64,000 nucleotides of DNA from Bryum argenteum (GCA_037043015.1 CM073324.1:14405013-14469012), one strand, 5' to 3'. Shown: positions 36,000 to 48,849, counted from the stretch's first letter. Numbers and translations are program-made. The notes: a model not told the origin generated them from the sequence alone.

Positions 36000-38900
36000 T
36001 CAGGCCACAGTTTCTTTGTAATGTTAGCCTTCCACAGAATGCAACCTTCACCTTGTCCTAGACCAGTGTGCGCAACAGTGGTTCCGGATCCATGGGACTA
36101 GATTCAGTGTCGGTGAGATTTAGTTGCTTGCATTTGGAAAGGCTGAGGATCCATTTGTCTGACTGTCTAGTTCCAGGAAGGTACCCACTTGTTTGTCGAT
36201 CAGGTAGTTTGCAGGATAAGGATTACAGGTACTGTGGGACTTGTTGCGTGCATGGTTCTGCACACGTTAAGTTGGCTATTCGCTATTACCACGCTTTTTT
36301 TTTTTTTTTTTTATCTCTTGTTTATCGAGGGTCATTTTCATTCGTCTGTTGCTTTCTGGATCTATGCCGAGGTCCCCTCGCCGTGATACATAGATTTTTC
36401 TACTTCTGTGTTATGAATCTACCGATGGTATAAAGTTTTGCTTGTTTCTGGGCTCTTAGCTTATCCTGCATGTCTTACAACGTGGCCAGTGCCATTATTG
36501 TCGTTCCCTCCAGAAATGCTGATCTTCTCATTTTTAGTAACAAAGGAGGTGTTGATTGAATGTGCAGTATCTGTTTGAGGTGGCCATGGAAGTCTCAACA
36601 TGTTCGGAGATTAGTTAGATCTTGCGGTTGCTGGCCTCAATCGTCGTTTAGTTCTCGTGAATTTGCAGTCTTAAATTTCATTGCGTTTCGGTTTGACTGT
36701 TAGATGATAGAGTATCTCCCTTCTTAGAGCAATTTGTAGTTGCTGCACTCTTTTCCTAAGCGGAGGATCATCATCGGCTTTCGTGTTTGACTTGTGAGGA
36801 TCTGTCAAGGTGTACAACATGTAGATGAGTGAAACCGTTGGAATACCATGACTACTACAGCCTTGAAGTGATGGATCCAATAAAGTAATGTAAAAAGTCT
36901 CAACTGAAATTGTCAATTTCTGTTGTTGTACCCACCACCCTGCATTCTACGTGTTTCCTTATTTCCTGCTGTGACGGTGCAATCGGCATCTGTGAAGCTT
37001 TTTGCGTATTTATTGTGCATGGGCTAATAAGGCCACAATGGATCGTGGTAAATTTGTTGCTGACTTTGTCGTCGGTACTTTCGTTGATATTGGAATCTTT
37101 GAAGATGGTATCTTTCCAGTAATTGATTTTTGATGCTTATCTGTTATTTGATGCTGTGATTGGCTTCATCTTTTGAAGCTGGTATTTATTACTTCAAGGG
37201 GGAAAGTCAATTTACCGGTTGCAAAATTTGTGTTCAATTTCTCACTTATTGCCGTGATGGTAAATTTTCTTTATGCAAGATCGCAAACAAGGCAAATATC
37301 TCTCATTTATTAGTGAAGTTATATATTTGTCAAATTATATTATGTTGTATACAAGCTGATAATATAGTTAATCTAATTTTGTCTAATGTGTCCAAAAGTA
37401 TGAGGCTCAACTAGAGCCTGTCATCCATAGAGGGCATGAGTTATCTCCTTGGTATGAAGGGACTCCTCACATTGATGACTAGATTGTGTTCTCATGACGG
37501 TTAAAGGGAATCTATGCCATAAAATTTCAAGTGAAAGTTGAAAATTACTTGACATGACCTTTTTGACACTTTTTGAAAAGGTCATGGAGAGTGAAGCTGT
37601 TTATGGGGCCTCTTGGAGGCAATGACCATTATCATGTGATTGGTTAATTCAAAAACTACCTTAAATGGATCAATCACATGAGGGTTTTTGCCCTTTGTAG
37701 GTACAACAAAAGGCTTGACTCCCTATGTAAAAGTGTCCCTAAAACAATGACTTCCTCCCTCCCATGTGAATAAGGGGTTAAAGATGTGCTCTAAAAATAT
37801 TATGTGCTTAATGAGCTCGAGTATCTGGAAGAGGGAGGTACGAGCTTAGAAGAAGCATGGGAGCATACGAGCTGATAGTTATGTAGAGCTGTCAGTTCTT
37901 GGTGATTTCCGGCCTTTTTTGACAAGACTAAAATGTGTTGAGCAATCATTAGAACGTTTTCAAATAAATCTCTCCTTTCCCCTATAAGAGCCTCTAAGAA
38001 GGTCTCTTGTGATTCCCCTCAAGACATTGCTCATCTATCCATCTTAACTTTGACCATTGGCATATGGAAATTCACTAATGAATTATCCTTTATTCGACAC
38101 AAGTTACTTGCTTATTTGTCGTGTATGATTTAATGTTTAGTTTCACATATTCCTTTTGATTTGATGCTATTGTGTGATATAACTATTGTATACTATAATT
38201 ACTTGCAGTTTGGAATGAATAAAAGTATCTTCATAGAGAAATCTCTTGAATGTTTTTCTTAACCCATGATGCTCCATGGCCTCAAAACTGCCCTCTTTCA
38301 TTGCAAGGTGGAGGTTTATGAATTTTGAGAGATTTTTTGTGTGCAACCATAGAATCTAGTACTTACCTTGTACATGTATGTGTACGCCAAATTTCAGATA
38401 CAAATTCCTTACTAGTTGTGAGATCATAACGTTCAAAGTTGAAAAAGAAGTTTTTTTTACTAGTTGCAAAATTGGTCTTGAAGTGTTTTGAGAGCCAAAA
38501 AATCAATTTTAAGAGTAAATTTGAATTCTTGCTTTACAAATCCTTGTTCCTAAATGAGTTAGGAATAAGTCTATCCAACCCTCATAGAACCTATAAAACC
38601 TATAGAAATGCTTTATTTTTACATGAAGGTATGTTGAAATTCAAAAGTACAAAGCCTAATCTTTGACAATAAAAACAAAATGTGAAGAATTATATGATTG
38701 AAAGTCTGAGCAATGACCTCATGCCTTGGAACCTACTTTAGAAGTCAAATAAACAAAAATTGAGAATAGGTAAGATCTCAATTTCTAGTGACTTTTTTGA
38801 AGAAAACTGCAATCTAATTGATTTGGGGCACATTTTGAGGATAAAAGAGCATATTCCGTAGTTTGGGCAGTTTTACAAATAGTGTTTCTCAAACTATGAT

Positions 38901-39420
38901 TGTAAATGTCTCTTAAAGTATCAAGTATCTTGAAGCATAAGATGACTTTCTGGAAAGGTATGTTAAAACTCCACTATCTGCTAGAAGTTTCAACTCCATG
39001 CGATCTATATTTACTAACTGAGAGCCTAACCAAAGTCAAAACAACCACATTATGACCCTTTGGAGCATTAGGAGTTAAAAGCATATTCCTCACTCAAAGA
39101 TGAAAACGCCAACACTAACAATGCATGCACTTTAGACCATATTCCTTCTCAAAACAAAACATCCTAGTTACAAATGCAAAAAAATCAAAAGCACTAAAAT
39201 CGATCAAATTCACCATCCAAACAATCAAGGATTCTCAAAATAAAGGTCAAGAGAGGAAACAAATATGCCGTGAAAGAAAAATTTCTGGATGAGCCCTCCA
39301 GACGGTACCGAATTTTACACACTTTCAAAATGTTTTTTCTTTCGATTGAGTCATAGACCACACCATGCAAAATAAAAGTATCTAAGTATCACCTTCATAT
39401 CATTGTTGCATGCACTGAGT
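36000..39420. other. AL 3' region and AT-rich intergenic DNA
   Basis: The first few hundred bases after 35994 probably hold the AL 3' UTR (T tract at about 36297-36312). After about 37.4 kb the DNA is AT-rich without a supported gene. AATAAGGGG-TTAA at 37770 resembles the right end of a TTAA element, but no left end was found. Confidence 0.4.
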
Positions 39421-39427
39421 CACTTAA

Positions 39428-40531
39428 CCCTTAAACGCCCATGGGGTCTAAAACGGGCAGCCCAAAATTGGATCACAACATCTTTTGGACTTGGGCATCA
39501 TGAATAGTGCACTTTTTGAACTTGGGCACCATGAATGAACCAATCAATGATGAGCGTGCAACCTCCTACAAGGTTATGTACAACCCCAACCTACCTACCA
39601 CAATCCTTTCAAACCATAAAATCATACATACAAACTGTGATTTGAATTGTAAAATTTCACTTTTTGAATGCATCATAAGACGGTGGCCAGTTTGACATCA
39701 AAATATAAGTGAAAAGTTGATTACAGTGAGAGCTACACAGAAGATTCTGTTGGAATCAAGCCCCTCGGGCTTGCTTGGGCGTTTAACCCTGGAACGTCGG
39801 AGCGGCCATTTTATGTCCGATAAACAGAACATTTTCACTGTAACCTATTATTGCGGGATGAATTTCATTCATGATTTTTGTAATTGGATTTATGAATGAT
39901 AATAGCATATCATGGAATTCATTTGAGGTCATTTAAGGTATTTCCTAAGATCACATGTGGTATGAAAGTTGAAAGAATGGTTAAAAACAAATCACCACAA
40001 AGTGCATTTCTGCAGCTTTTTCCTATTTTTATTAAGTCTCAAATTTAGGCAACTAAATGATCTCTTTTGAGTTCAAGCTCAATTCATAAAATGAATCTTA
40101 CCAAGTCTTGTTTCTACTCCAAGTTAGAATTTCAAGAAATTCCTAATATCTAGTGATTTACTGACACCTTAAGTTTACATGCCTATAGGGTCTCTTTCTC
40201 AATTTTCAAATATAGCATGACACGAAACCATGGATTACACCATGCTATTCTTCACTACAATGTCCCCTTATTCTAAAAATTTCAGATTTTTTGAAAGTGA
40301 TTTGTATTTGATATGAATTATTTTTGGTTTTTCTTTGAAAATTCACTTGAATTTTAAATCTTCCCAAAAAAATCTGAAATTTTTACAGCATATGAAAAGC
40401 ATGTGATCACATCTACGAAAAATAAAATAAAATATTTCCCTTTCAGGTAAAGTGGCAAAATGGAGGATTCAGAGTAAGACATATCAAAGTTCAGGCCACG
40501 GTTATGGGCTCCGACGTTCTAGGGTTAAGGG
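39428..40531. mobile_element. 362-bp TTAA MITE (family 1), interrupted by a second element
   Basis: Begins CCCTTAAACGCCC after TTAA (39424-39427) and ends GGG before TTAA (40532-40535). Removing the nested element 39787-40524 and one TTAA copy leaves exactly 362 bp, equal to the copies at 48378 and 52993. Internal landmarks are GGTCTAAAACGGGC and CCCCTCGGGCTTGCTTGG. Non-coding. TTAA duplication and CCC/GGG ends fit the piggyBac superfamily. Confidence 0.88.
39787..40524. mobile_element. 738-bp TTAA element (family 2) nested in family 1
   Basis: The terminal inverted repeats are CCCTRGAACGTCGGAGC (17 bp, one mismatch), flanked by TTAA at 39783-39786 and 40525-40528. The uninterrupted family-1 copies have a single TTAA at this point, which proves the 4-bp target duplication. 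AT-rich interior with no coding frame of note. Confidence 0.88.
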
Positions 40532-41117
40532 TTAAACAAACAGTTCACCATCAAAGATGAAGTCTTCAATCACCTTGACGACCTACCCCATAGCAGTTCA
40601 CACTTCAATAGTACAGTATATTCTACATTGGGTATGCAGGAAGTACTCGATAACGACATGTACCTCTCTAAGATGAAATCTTCATCCGAAACTGAATCTT
40701 TACAGAACAAATGTTCAAGATGAAAGTTTCACCTTCACAACTCATTGTTTACAAATCAATGTTAGGGTGGTATTCAAAACTACCCACCGTAGAATCTCCT
40801 CACTCCGACAACCTCAACAGTCTGTACCGACTTGCTTCATTCTGATGTCCACTTGCTACAAGAAGGTTGTGGTTTTCTTGCCAATTGCATGCTAAGGTGC
40901 TCTAAACTGACGCATGACAATAATGACTAGACTACACCGTTGAAGAAACTCCCTACAAGTCCAACCTCAAAAATTGATAACAGATTCCAGAAGAGTTCGA
41001 AAATCATCATAATGTCCAAACTTCACATAATGAAATTTGCGCCATTATTGACCAGGTTACCGCTTGAAGGGGAAGCGATAGCAAAGCAGGAGGAGAGTCA
41101 AAAGCGTGGGAGCTAGC

Positions 41118-44100
41118 TCAGACAATAGTCCTGGCAGCTTCAGTACTGGCATAGCCCTGGTACTTTTCGTGCTCCTGCTCGGTCTTCGCCTGCTGCGAGC
41201 GCTTGGCGTGCGCAGCTTGCAGTTCCTGGTTCCGCACAGTATTGATCTTCTTGAACAAATGGCGCAGCACTTTCTCCCGCTCGGGCCAAGTCAGATCCGA
41301 GATGTCGATCAATGGCAGGATGACGGGGACCGTGAACGGGTCCTGGCTACTATCCAAGAAGTTGATCTGGGCCTCCGCTTGCTCCTCCGTCATGTCCCCC
41401 AGCAAGCTTGTTGCAGTACCGGCACCGGCACCCGGTTTGTCCGCGTATGGCCATGCCCCTGCTCCTGGCCACGAAGCTGGAGCTTTGGGCACGATCGGTG
41501 GCAAGGTTGAGCCCAACTGGGTGGCGGATTCCTTGCACGTCGAATTGCTTCCCGACAAATGCCCGTTCCGGTCGAGCGACTGGTAGCTCTCGATCTTCCG
41601 CTGTAACACGATCTGGTTCTTCACGTACTGGATGGAGTCCAGGAGAAAGAGCTCCACTTCCCCTCGTTGCCGGATTACTATCTCCGCTAGGTGCCTGAAC
41701 TTCTTCAGCTCTTGCGCTTTCTGCAACACGATGCTTTTCAATTTCTGCACACCATCAGCATTGTCCTTAGTCTCTTATGCGCGAGTATTCATTACATTGG
41801 GCAAGTATTCCAAGTGCCATTCTGCCGTACCAGAGAATTCATACCTAATCACCACATTCTCTAATAACATTGATGTATTATCACTTTTTAGTCATTTCTA
41901 ACCTCCCTTAGAAGTGCCGTTCTCGCAAAATATTGCCGACTCTGAGCTTTATGTTCTTTCAGTGCATCATCTTCTGCATCAAAGGAATCGCGTGATTTAA
42001 CAGTCAATGAATGGAGAGAAGTACCTTATTGTCAGCCTCCAGTTCAGCAACAATGTAGGCCTGCTTCTCCAGGAGAATTCGTCGTTCTTCACTGAATTGG
42101 CGAATGACTTGTTGCAGACTTTTTTCTAGGTTTTGGATCTGCCCAGCTTAGATTTCAGCACAGATTAAGGTGGCTGTTGAGGTGATTAGATATTGTGCAC
42201 ACAAGCTGCAAACGCAGGTCATACTCTTTCCATCACTCTTCAAACCTCCCACTTCCATTCAAAACCATAATTCTCACTCCAAATCAAATCACACTTTTTG
42301 GAGTAATAACATCGTATTCAATATTTTGGGAGATTTCCAACCTCCTAGTTAAATGACAATTTAGCTCCGGTCGAGCTAAATGACAGTTTAGTTCAAATCG
42401 AGCTAAACAGTACCCAAGGATTGGGTACTTCAATGAAATTAGACAAAACTACCAATCATTGATATATTCAACAATCATAACTTACTCAGATTTTGTCCGA
42501 ATGGGACATAGAATGTGTTTTTAACATCTACTACTCTTTCTGTAGATGTCAAAAAACATATCATATGCCCAATTTGGACGAAATTTGAGTAAGTTACAGC
42601 CATTTAAAAATATGCTGACGACTAATTCTTTTGTTTGATTCCAGGGAAGTACCCAATCTGCGGGTACAATTCAGCTCGTCTCGAGCTAAAATGTATTTTC
42701 TCAGAATCATGCAATTTTCCCATTATAATGAATATGGTGTTTAATATGTGATAGCAGCAGGTACCTTACTGTCGTTGTAACGAATAACTTTTCTCTGGTG
42801 CCGGCTCCGTTTGACATGAAGCTCCTCAGCTTCAGCTTTCAACTCAATTTCAGCTCTCAATTTTCGGTTCTCAACTTTGAGGCGATCGCACTCCTCTTGC
42901 AGTCCGGACGTCGACGAGGTGTGCATGTAGATTTCGGACGTCAGAATCTCATTCTGCACATATGAGACAGCTCACTTGTCTGTCTGTCTCTGTCTGTCTC
43001 TTGCAGTTTGCGATCTAGGAGTGGTGTGGATATGGGAGAATTTGTACCTGTGCAAGGACCTCTTTCACCCTGTCACCAACGCGATGTCCGATCTCCTCTT
43101 TCACTTTCACCATGAACGCCTCCAGTTTCTTGTTCACATCCTCTTTGAACACTAAGCACTGCAGTCACCAGCCACTTTTGAAAGGCCTCCCTCCTTATGG
43201 AAACCTCTCTTACAATGCGAACAGGAAGATGATTATGATGCTGTGAAGTGCATGAAATCGTGGTCATTATGCGTACTTTTTCGATGTACTTGCGCTCGAA
43301 TCCGGGTGCCAAGTCGGCCATTTGTGCTCGCGTCTCCTCTGTTTCTTTCTCAGCTGCTGCCATGCGCTCCTCCACCTCATCCTGCACCACACTACACTTG
43401 CTTATGGCAACTAAAAGTGTAGTGGACCCTGCCGAGAAAGGAGAATTATTAGAACCTGTTCGTGAAGTGGCTATGGGGCCTGATGATACCTGGCGTTGGA
43501 TGAAGCTCTTGACGCTCTCGAGTCGGTTGTGAAGCTCCTCAACTCGAGCGCCGAACTTGATTTGGAGCTGCTTTCGCTTCAGTCTCTCGGCCTCGATGGT
43601 TTTGCGCAGCTCTATTCTGAAGTCTTCATTCATCTTCTCGATGTCCGCGTCTTTCTGCCTTGCCCCGCCACCCATTCATGTCACTTTACTCACTTCCAAC
43701 ACAAGCCACTAAAATGCACTATTCGTAGTTTATTCTTCCATCACTGAGCATGGTGATTGAATACTTGCTGTGAGGTGCAATGGCAATAAAAACAAAATTT
43801 TCCTGTTGCGACTTGTTTGTGATGATTCGAACAGTCTGTAAGCCCATTGTGATTGATACTTTTTTACTAGTACCAACCTTGTGATATGATTATCGATTGT
43901 TGCCACAAGAGACTCAATTCCATGTCGATAAGAAAAGATGCGACTGAACACTCAGAATATGACCCTAATTAGTAACTTGAATGAGGATTCGGTAGAAACA
44001 AACCTGAGCTACATGGGCCTCCAAGTCCTCAATCCTGGCCTTCTGCTCCGCAAGCTCTTCTGTTTGCACCTCTTGAAGAGCAAACTGCCCTGATCACAAA

Positions 44101-44723
44101 CATAATGAAGTCAAAGATGCACAAACTCATGCAAATCAAGTAGTTGCTGCAACTAGAACCTTGCAGTCTTTGATTGGACTATGAAAAGGATCAGATTGTG
44201 CATTGCACTCACAGCTTCTTCATCTCGGCGTCGAGCATTCTCCGCCATGGCAGCATTTTCTCGACACAGCTTGTCGATGTAGTCCCGGCAATCCTCCAAC
44301 ACCGATCTCTGCTCCTTGACACTGCATCCCACATCCTTAGTACTTTGCCTCTCCCACTCTTACATTTGTATGCATTTGTGGTGTTTCAAATGTCATGATT
44401 TTTTCACACAAGATGATTCAAGAAGTGTTTTTAGGGTTTGGCCCTCTGTTTAGGGTTTCTGTTTTTAAATCCTCGTTCTGTACCCATTGAGGATTCCTTT
44501 TGCTATTCAAGGGTTGTGATTCGACATTCATTGCGAGTTTTCAAGGTTCCAAGAAACGCATGTACTTGGTGACAAATAACTCGGAGTAGTCTTCCATCGC
44601 TTTGGCGACCGCATCATCCAATCTTTGCATGAGCTCTCCCAAGTCCAGAGCTTTCTTCTCTCCAGCCGGTGCTGCACCATCTTTGGGTGACTTGGGTGAC
44701 TTCGGAGAACCCGGCTTCGACAT
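41118..44723 (-). CDS. BBOF1: Basal body-orientation factor 1 homologue (DUF4515 coiled coil)
   Basis: Ciliary protein. In animals BBOF1 sits at basal bodies and axonemes of motile cilia; in a plant it would act in the sperm flagellar apparatus (inference). Ten exons on minus: 44723-44566, 44321-44213, 44084-44004, 43654-43490, 43381-43277, 43158-43048, 42953-42765, 42138-42025, 41941-41903, 41744-41118. Consistent phases give 565 residues (human protein 529). Residues about 50-405 are almost continuous coiled coil. The C-terminal block VELFLLDSIQYVKNQI (387-402) and DISDLTWPEREKVL (504-517) align with the vertebrate BBOF1 C-terminus. The N-terminus is Ser/Pro/Lys-rich (PGSPKSPKSPKD). The intron 8 acceptor (83-bp intron) and the exon 1 donor (AA|GTACAT) are the least certain joints. 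The 5' end is partly duplicated upstream. Confidence 0.85.
42387..42690. repeat. Long foldback (inverted repeat) in BBOF1 intron 7
   Basis: Two imperfect arms of about 145 bp (42387-42531 and 42542-42690) flank a 10-bp loop. The centre is CATCTAC/GTAGATG. Matching landmarks on both arms are GATTGGGTACTTC, AACTTACTCA, TTTTGTCC-type and GAGCTAAA blocks. It lies wholly inside the intron 42139-42764. It looks like a foldback transposon or MITE with long terminal inverted repeats; I could not identify a target duplication. Confidence 0.7.
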
Positions 44724-44879
44724 AGCTCGCGCTCAACTTACACCAAACTTTCTCCTCACACAATCTAAGGATCCATCATCCTCTCTCACCGACGCAAGCT
44801 TCGAACACACACACTCATGCTGAGCTTTCAACTTTCCTCATGATCTTGCAGTCGTCGCCATTAAAAATGATAATTTTCA

Positions 44880-45180
44880 ATCAAGATATTCATCACTCGA
44901 CGAGACTTTCTCCACAAATCTTTCGAAGAGGTTTTAGCATGTCCAAGAAATGTCCATACGGAGAATTGGGCTTCTTCGACATTTCTCGTGCTTAACTTAC
45001 AGACTTCTCTGAGGATCCATCCTTTTCCACAAATCACAAATCTCATGCCGAGGGCTGAAAGCTTTCATCTTTGATTGTATCTTGCAGTCATCTATGATTA
45101 TAAATGAATTTAACTGCATTGTGGAGACTTCTCTCACAGATTGAAGAGGTTTAAGCATGTTCAAGCAAATTACATACGTT
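44880..45180 (-). pseudogene. Tandemly duplicated 5' end of the BBOF1 gene
   Basis: Upstream of BBOF1, 44.88-45.13 kb repeats the sequence around the gene's start (44.70-44.88 kb) in the same order. Both have a taagttnagc leader before ATGTCGAAG, a ggatccat block, a ctcatg block and a cttgcagtc block. The distal copy has its own ATG at 44982 and a 29-codon frame (MSKKPNSPYGHFLDM) that stops at 44893. A third partial unit is visible at about 45.12-45.18 kb. It could act as an alternative promoter or leader. Confidence 0.6.
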
Positions 45181-45189
45181 TTTCTTTGG

Positions 45190-48090
45190 CAATTTTACCC
45201 CCTCCCGACGAACTCACTCCGATAATTCAAATTTGAACCCAAAGAAGCTAAAATCTCTGGACTTGTCCGCGGGTGACCTAAATTAAGCTGCTCCTGCAGT
45301 AGTCTGTAGCTAAAGGAGGGATTTGACTTTAGGTGGATTAGTTCAAATTCCTTGGTCTTTGGTCCCATGCATGTATGAATTGACCCAACGGCTCATTTCA
45401 AAAGCAAATGATATTCGTTAAGTTGGTGTTTAAATTCATCATTTAAAATATGAGTATTTTGAAAGCAAAAGAGATTTGAACTAGTCAATGAAAAACTTGG
45501 TCAAATCTCAAAAGGAATGTGAGGACGGAGTTTAGGGCTTTAGCATATCTTCCTTGAACATTGGTGACTGCAGTCGTAAGATCTAGTATAGTGGTTCCAT
45601 ACTCTCCCCTTCCCCCTCCCCCACGCATTACACATTTGAATTCAAATGTGTTGCTTTTCCCCCTTTCCAATGCCCATGACTATTTTTGAAACTACCCATG
45701 CTAGCAACAGAGTACTTACTCACATAACTTACTAAGAATGTAAAGGTGAAGTACAAAACAAAATTGTTATTGAGACAGTGAACCTTTTTTCCAAGGTACA
45801 TGCTTTATTCTAAAAGGTGAGTTGGAACAAAGTACCAGATTGTACAAAAAAAGGGGTCTACTGTAAAGAGATACATGTGTACTTTAGATTTGGGTAATAA
45901 TCTGAATATGGAAGTTGGAAAGTATTTTTTTGTTTGGATTATTTTTGTCTTTGAAAGATAGTGGGGTATTCAATTGAGCAAAAGCAGTCACCTTGCTTGA
46001 CCGTTGATTTTTCTTTACCAAGTTGATTCCTATGTCTTTATGTAAAGAGAAAATAGTACAAAATACTCGTTGGTGAAAACTTGTCTTTTTTTCATGAGCA
46101 TGAAATCAGTAAGGTAAGTGAGAGTGCTCAATAATGGTTCACATTTCAGGTCTCCTAATTTGTAGTGAAGTAACGAGTGTAAGCTTGCAATGTTCGAGCA
46201 TGGAGAATGTAAATGGAAGGATAGTCAAAGTCAATTTGGAATAAAATTTGCTATGAATTTTTGAAGGCGGTCTCATAGGTGTTTCCAAAATGGGTCCTTG
46301 ATTTTGCACCCTCTAATGTTTGCCATGAGTACATGCCACTGCTGAGTGAACAAACTATTATGTATCTCACGGTGAAGGAGTCTAGTGCTTCGTTATTGGT
46401 ATTGCTCTAGTTTTGAGCACTCTTCCTTAAGAGTAGCAAGAAACAAGTAGAACCTCCAAACAATAGCAAATGAGCTAATCGATCTTAGGGAGAACAAATT
46501 TGAATTCAAAGTTCAATCTTTTTGCAGGTTAAAAATTTGAAATACACCTAGATAACACATGCGTATCACCCAAGTAGAGTAGATAGTAAAATGCCCGATG
46601 ATATTGTAAAGTAGAGGACTTAGACCAAAAAACTTCACAAAAAACTTCTTGGACCCAAAAAAGAGAAGTTCAAAAACCACCCAACATCAATAACCGCTCG
46701 CTATTGGCATCCAAGCAGAAGGTACATCATAGCTTTCAACTTCAAAATATAAATGTAATAACGTAAACATTTTAGACTTATTTGTTTTTTATTTTTTGAA
46801 CTAATTAATGTATTGATCAATTGCACAAGCAATACATGCAAAACCAAGGCACCAAAGGGCCAAGAGGGGGGGGGGATATTTTCTACCACAAAGTTACTGT
46901 CAAGAAGCTACTTTTGCCTAGCACCTAGGCCTACGAAGTTGCTCCTCGCAAAGGTGATCTATACACACCATTGTGGCCCAAGGTCACACAATCAAGAACC
47001 AAACAATCCTACAACCAACACAAAGTTGTGCACCCTCATATCTCACACATTCAAGGGAACCCGCCCCATCTTCCACCAAACCTTGCCATCAACTCGTCCA
47101 CAAGGTGCTCCTCCGACGCCAACACTCGTCAAACCAAAATCCAGACACCACGTTACACAAATACAATGTTTCCATATAATCCTACTCTCCACAAGGCAAC
47201 TACCAATGTATTTCTCAAATGATTAATACATTGTTTGGTCCAACCCAAAAAACTAAAAATTCTAAAAATGTGATTTTCCCGTTTCTTTTTTAATGTGGTG
47301 AAGATACTCGCACAATCACACACTCACGAAGTAAAACGACTTGTATAAAAGCAGGATTAACGTGACTTTAATCCAAACACTTGCCTTAATGAATAAAAGC
47401 AAACATCATTAAGAGCACTAAATCCATTACAAGTTTGTCAAGGCAATCAAGGATAAGCAGAATCTGAACTTCCAATCAAACATTTATCAAGCCCTATCAA
47501 GTTATAAAAGTCAAAACCATGTTGAATGTTTCTCAATTAACACACTTGAACTTCTAGAAAATTCAACCCCCCCCCCCCCACATTTAATTCGGTTGCTCTT
47601 TACTTTATCATAATTAGCACTATTCCGAAGTGCTCTCATTGCCAAGCTGGTAGAACTCGTGCCGCTCATTTCACACAATTCGAAATTCATGCAAACCTGT
47701 GTGTGAGTGAGTGCCATGCAATTTGGACTTTGTCAAAATTTGGAAAAAAATTGCATGAAAATTTGAAATCTGCATGGAGCGAGAGCTTCTCCTTCAATCT
47801 TGTAAAAGAGGATATTTGACGAGATTCACATTTTGAAGTTTGATTCTTGTTTTGTGGCTAAGGTAACTTGCTCAATAATGGCACAAATTTTTTGAATGGC
47901 ATAATTTGTACTGAAGTCGGTTGTGTGAGAGATTTATACATGTGCGTGGGTAAAGTAAGTGGAAGAGTGAATCTAGTACAATTATCATATTTTGATCCTT
48001 CTTTGGACACTTTTTAAGTTGAACTTGTAGGTGTTCCGAAGATGGCGTATTCTAGAAATACCCACAACGAGTACATTGAAAAATGAGTGA
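45190..48090. other. Intergenic AT-rich DNA upstream of BBOF1
   Basis: Apart from the CA-rich block at 46.8-47.2 kb and a run of Cs at 47570, nothing supportable was seen. Confidence 0.4.
46800..47230. other. C/A-rich block with overlapping open frames, no gene supported
   Basis: Three plus frames stay open (up to 137 codons) because of a CA-rich composition, rich in Thr, Pro and His codons. No recognisable domain. A run of 10 Gs lies at 46866-46875. Probably repeat-derived. Confidence 0.4.
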
Positions 48091-48099
48091 TTAAAGCTT

Positions 48100-48840
48100 G
48101 GCTAGGCGTGTGCTTTAGGTCAAACCACCGGGTTGCGTCAAAAGCTCGCAGGCCCTCGGAACCCCACCCCAGGCTGGAAGGCAAGACAGAGGAAAAGGCC
48201 GCTCACCAATCACATTTTCTAACAAGCTGATTATACTAAAAATTATTTTCTGTCAATAAAATATCTACCACGTGTCACTCTTTCATTGGTTAATGGGCAC
48301 ACCATAACTCAAAGTTATCCCGTGTCATAACTTAGGGTGCCTATTAACCAATTATTGATGTCTCTTTCATTGGTTAACCCTTAAACGCCCTTGGGGTCTA
48401 AAACGGGCAGCCCAAAATTGGATCACAGCATCTTTTGGACTTGGGCATCATGAATAGTGCACTTTTTGAACTTGGGCATCATGAATGGACCAATCAATGA
48501 TGAGCTTGCAACCTCCTACAAGGTTATGTACAACCCCAACCTACCTACCACTATCCTTTCAAAGCACAAAATCACTCGTACAAATTGTGATTTGAATTGT
48601 AAAATTTCACTTTTTGAAAGCATCTTAAGGAGGTGTCCAGTTCGACATCAAAATATAAGTGAAAAGTTGAGCACAATGAGAGCTACAGGGAAGATTTTGT
48701 TGAAATCAAGCCCCTCGGGCTTGCTTGGACGTTTAAGGGTTAATGGGCACGGGATAACTTTAAGTTATGGTGTGCTGAAATGTAGGAGACATCAACCCTC
48801 TTGACTAGGTTACAAGGATACTACTTGGGTTGGGATTCCT
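48100..48840. repeat. Dispersed repeat carrying a family-1 MITE
   Basis: Related to 3.9-4.2 kb. An internal segment with CATTGGTTAATGGGCAC is itself duplicated or inverted before the MITE, so the exact history of this copy is more complex than one insertion. Confidence 0.7.
48378..48739. mobile_element. 362-bp TTAA MITE, family 1
   Basis: CCCTTAAACGCCC at the left and GGACGTTTAAGGG at the right, with TTAA on both sides (48374-48377, 48740-48743). It is inserted into an older dispersed repeat whose related copy lies at 3.9-4.2 kb. Confidence 0.88.
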
Positions 48841-48849
48841 CACACACCA

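Noticed and set aside
35524-36051. 175-codon minus frame overlapping AL exon 5
   Set aside because: It lies opposite the PHD-coding exon and an intron with no independent support; the plus-strand AL model explains the region.
37740-37790. AATAAGGGG before TTAA as a further TTAA element
   Set aside because: No matching left end was found within about 1 kb upstream; the same holds for CTAGGGG-TTAA at about 1240.
48457-48804. 115-codon frame and similar 60-codon frames at 7.9 and 39.5 kb
   Set aside because: These sit inside the family-1 MITE. The similarity of the peptides reflects DNA copies, and the frame is broken in other copies.
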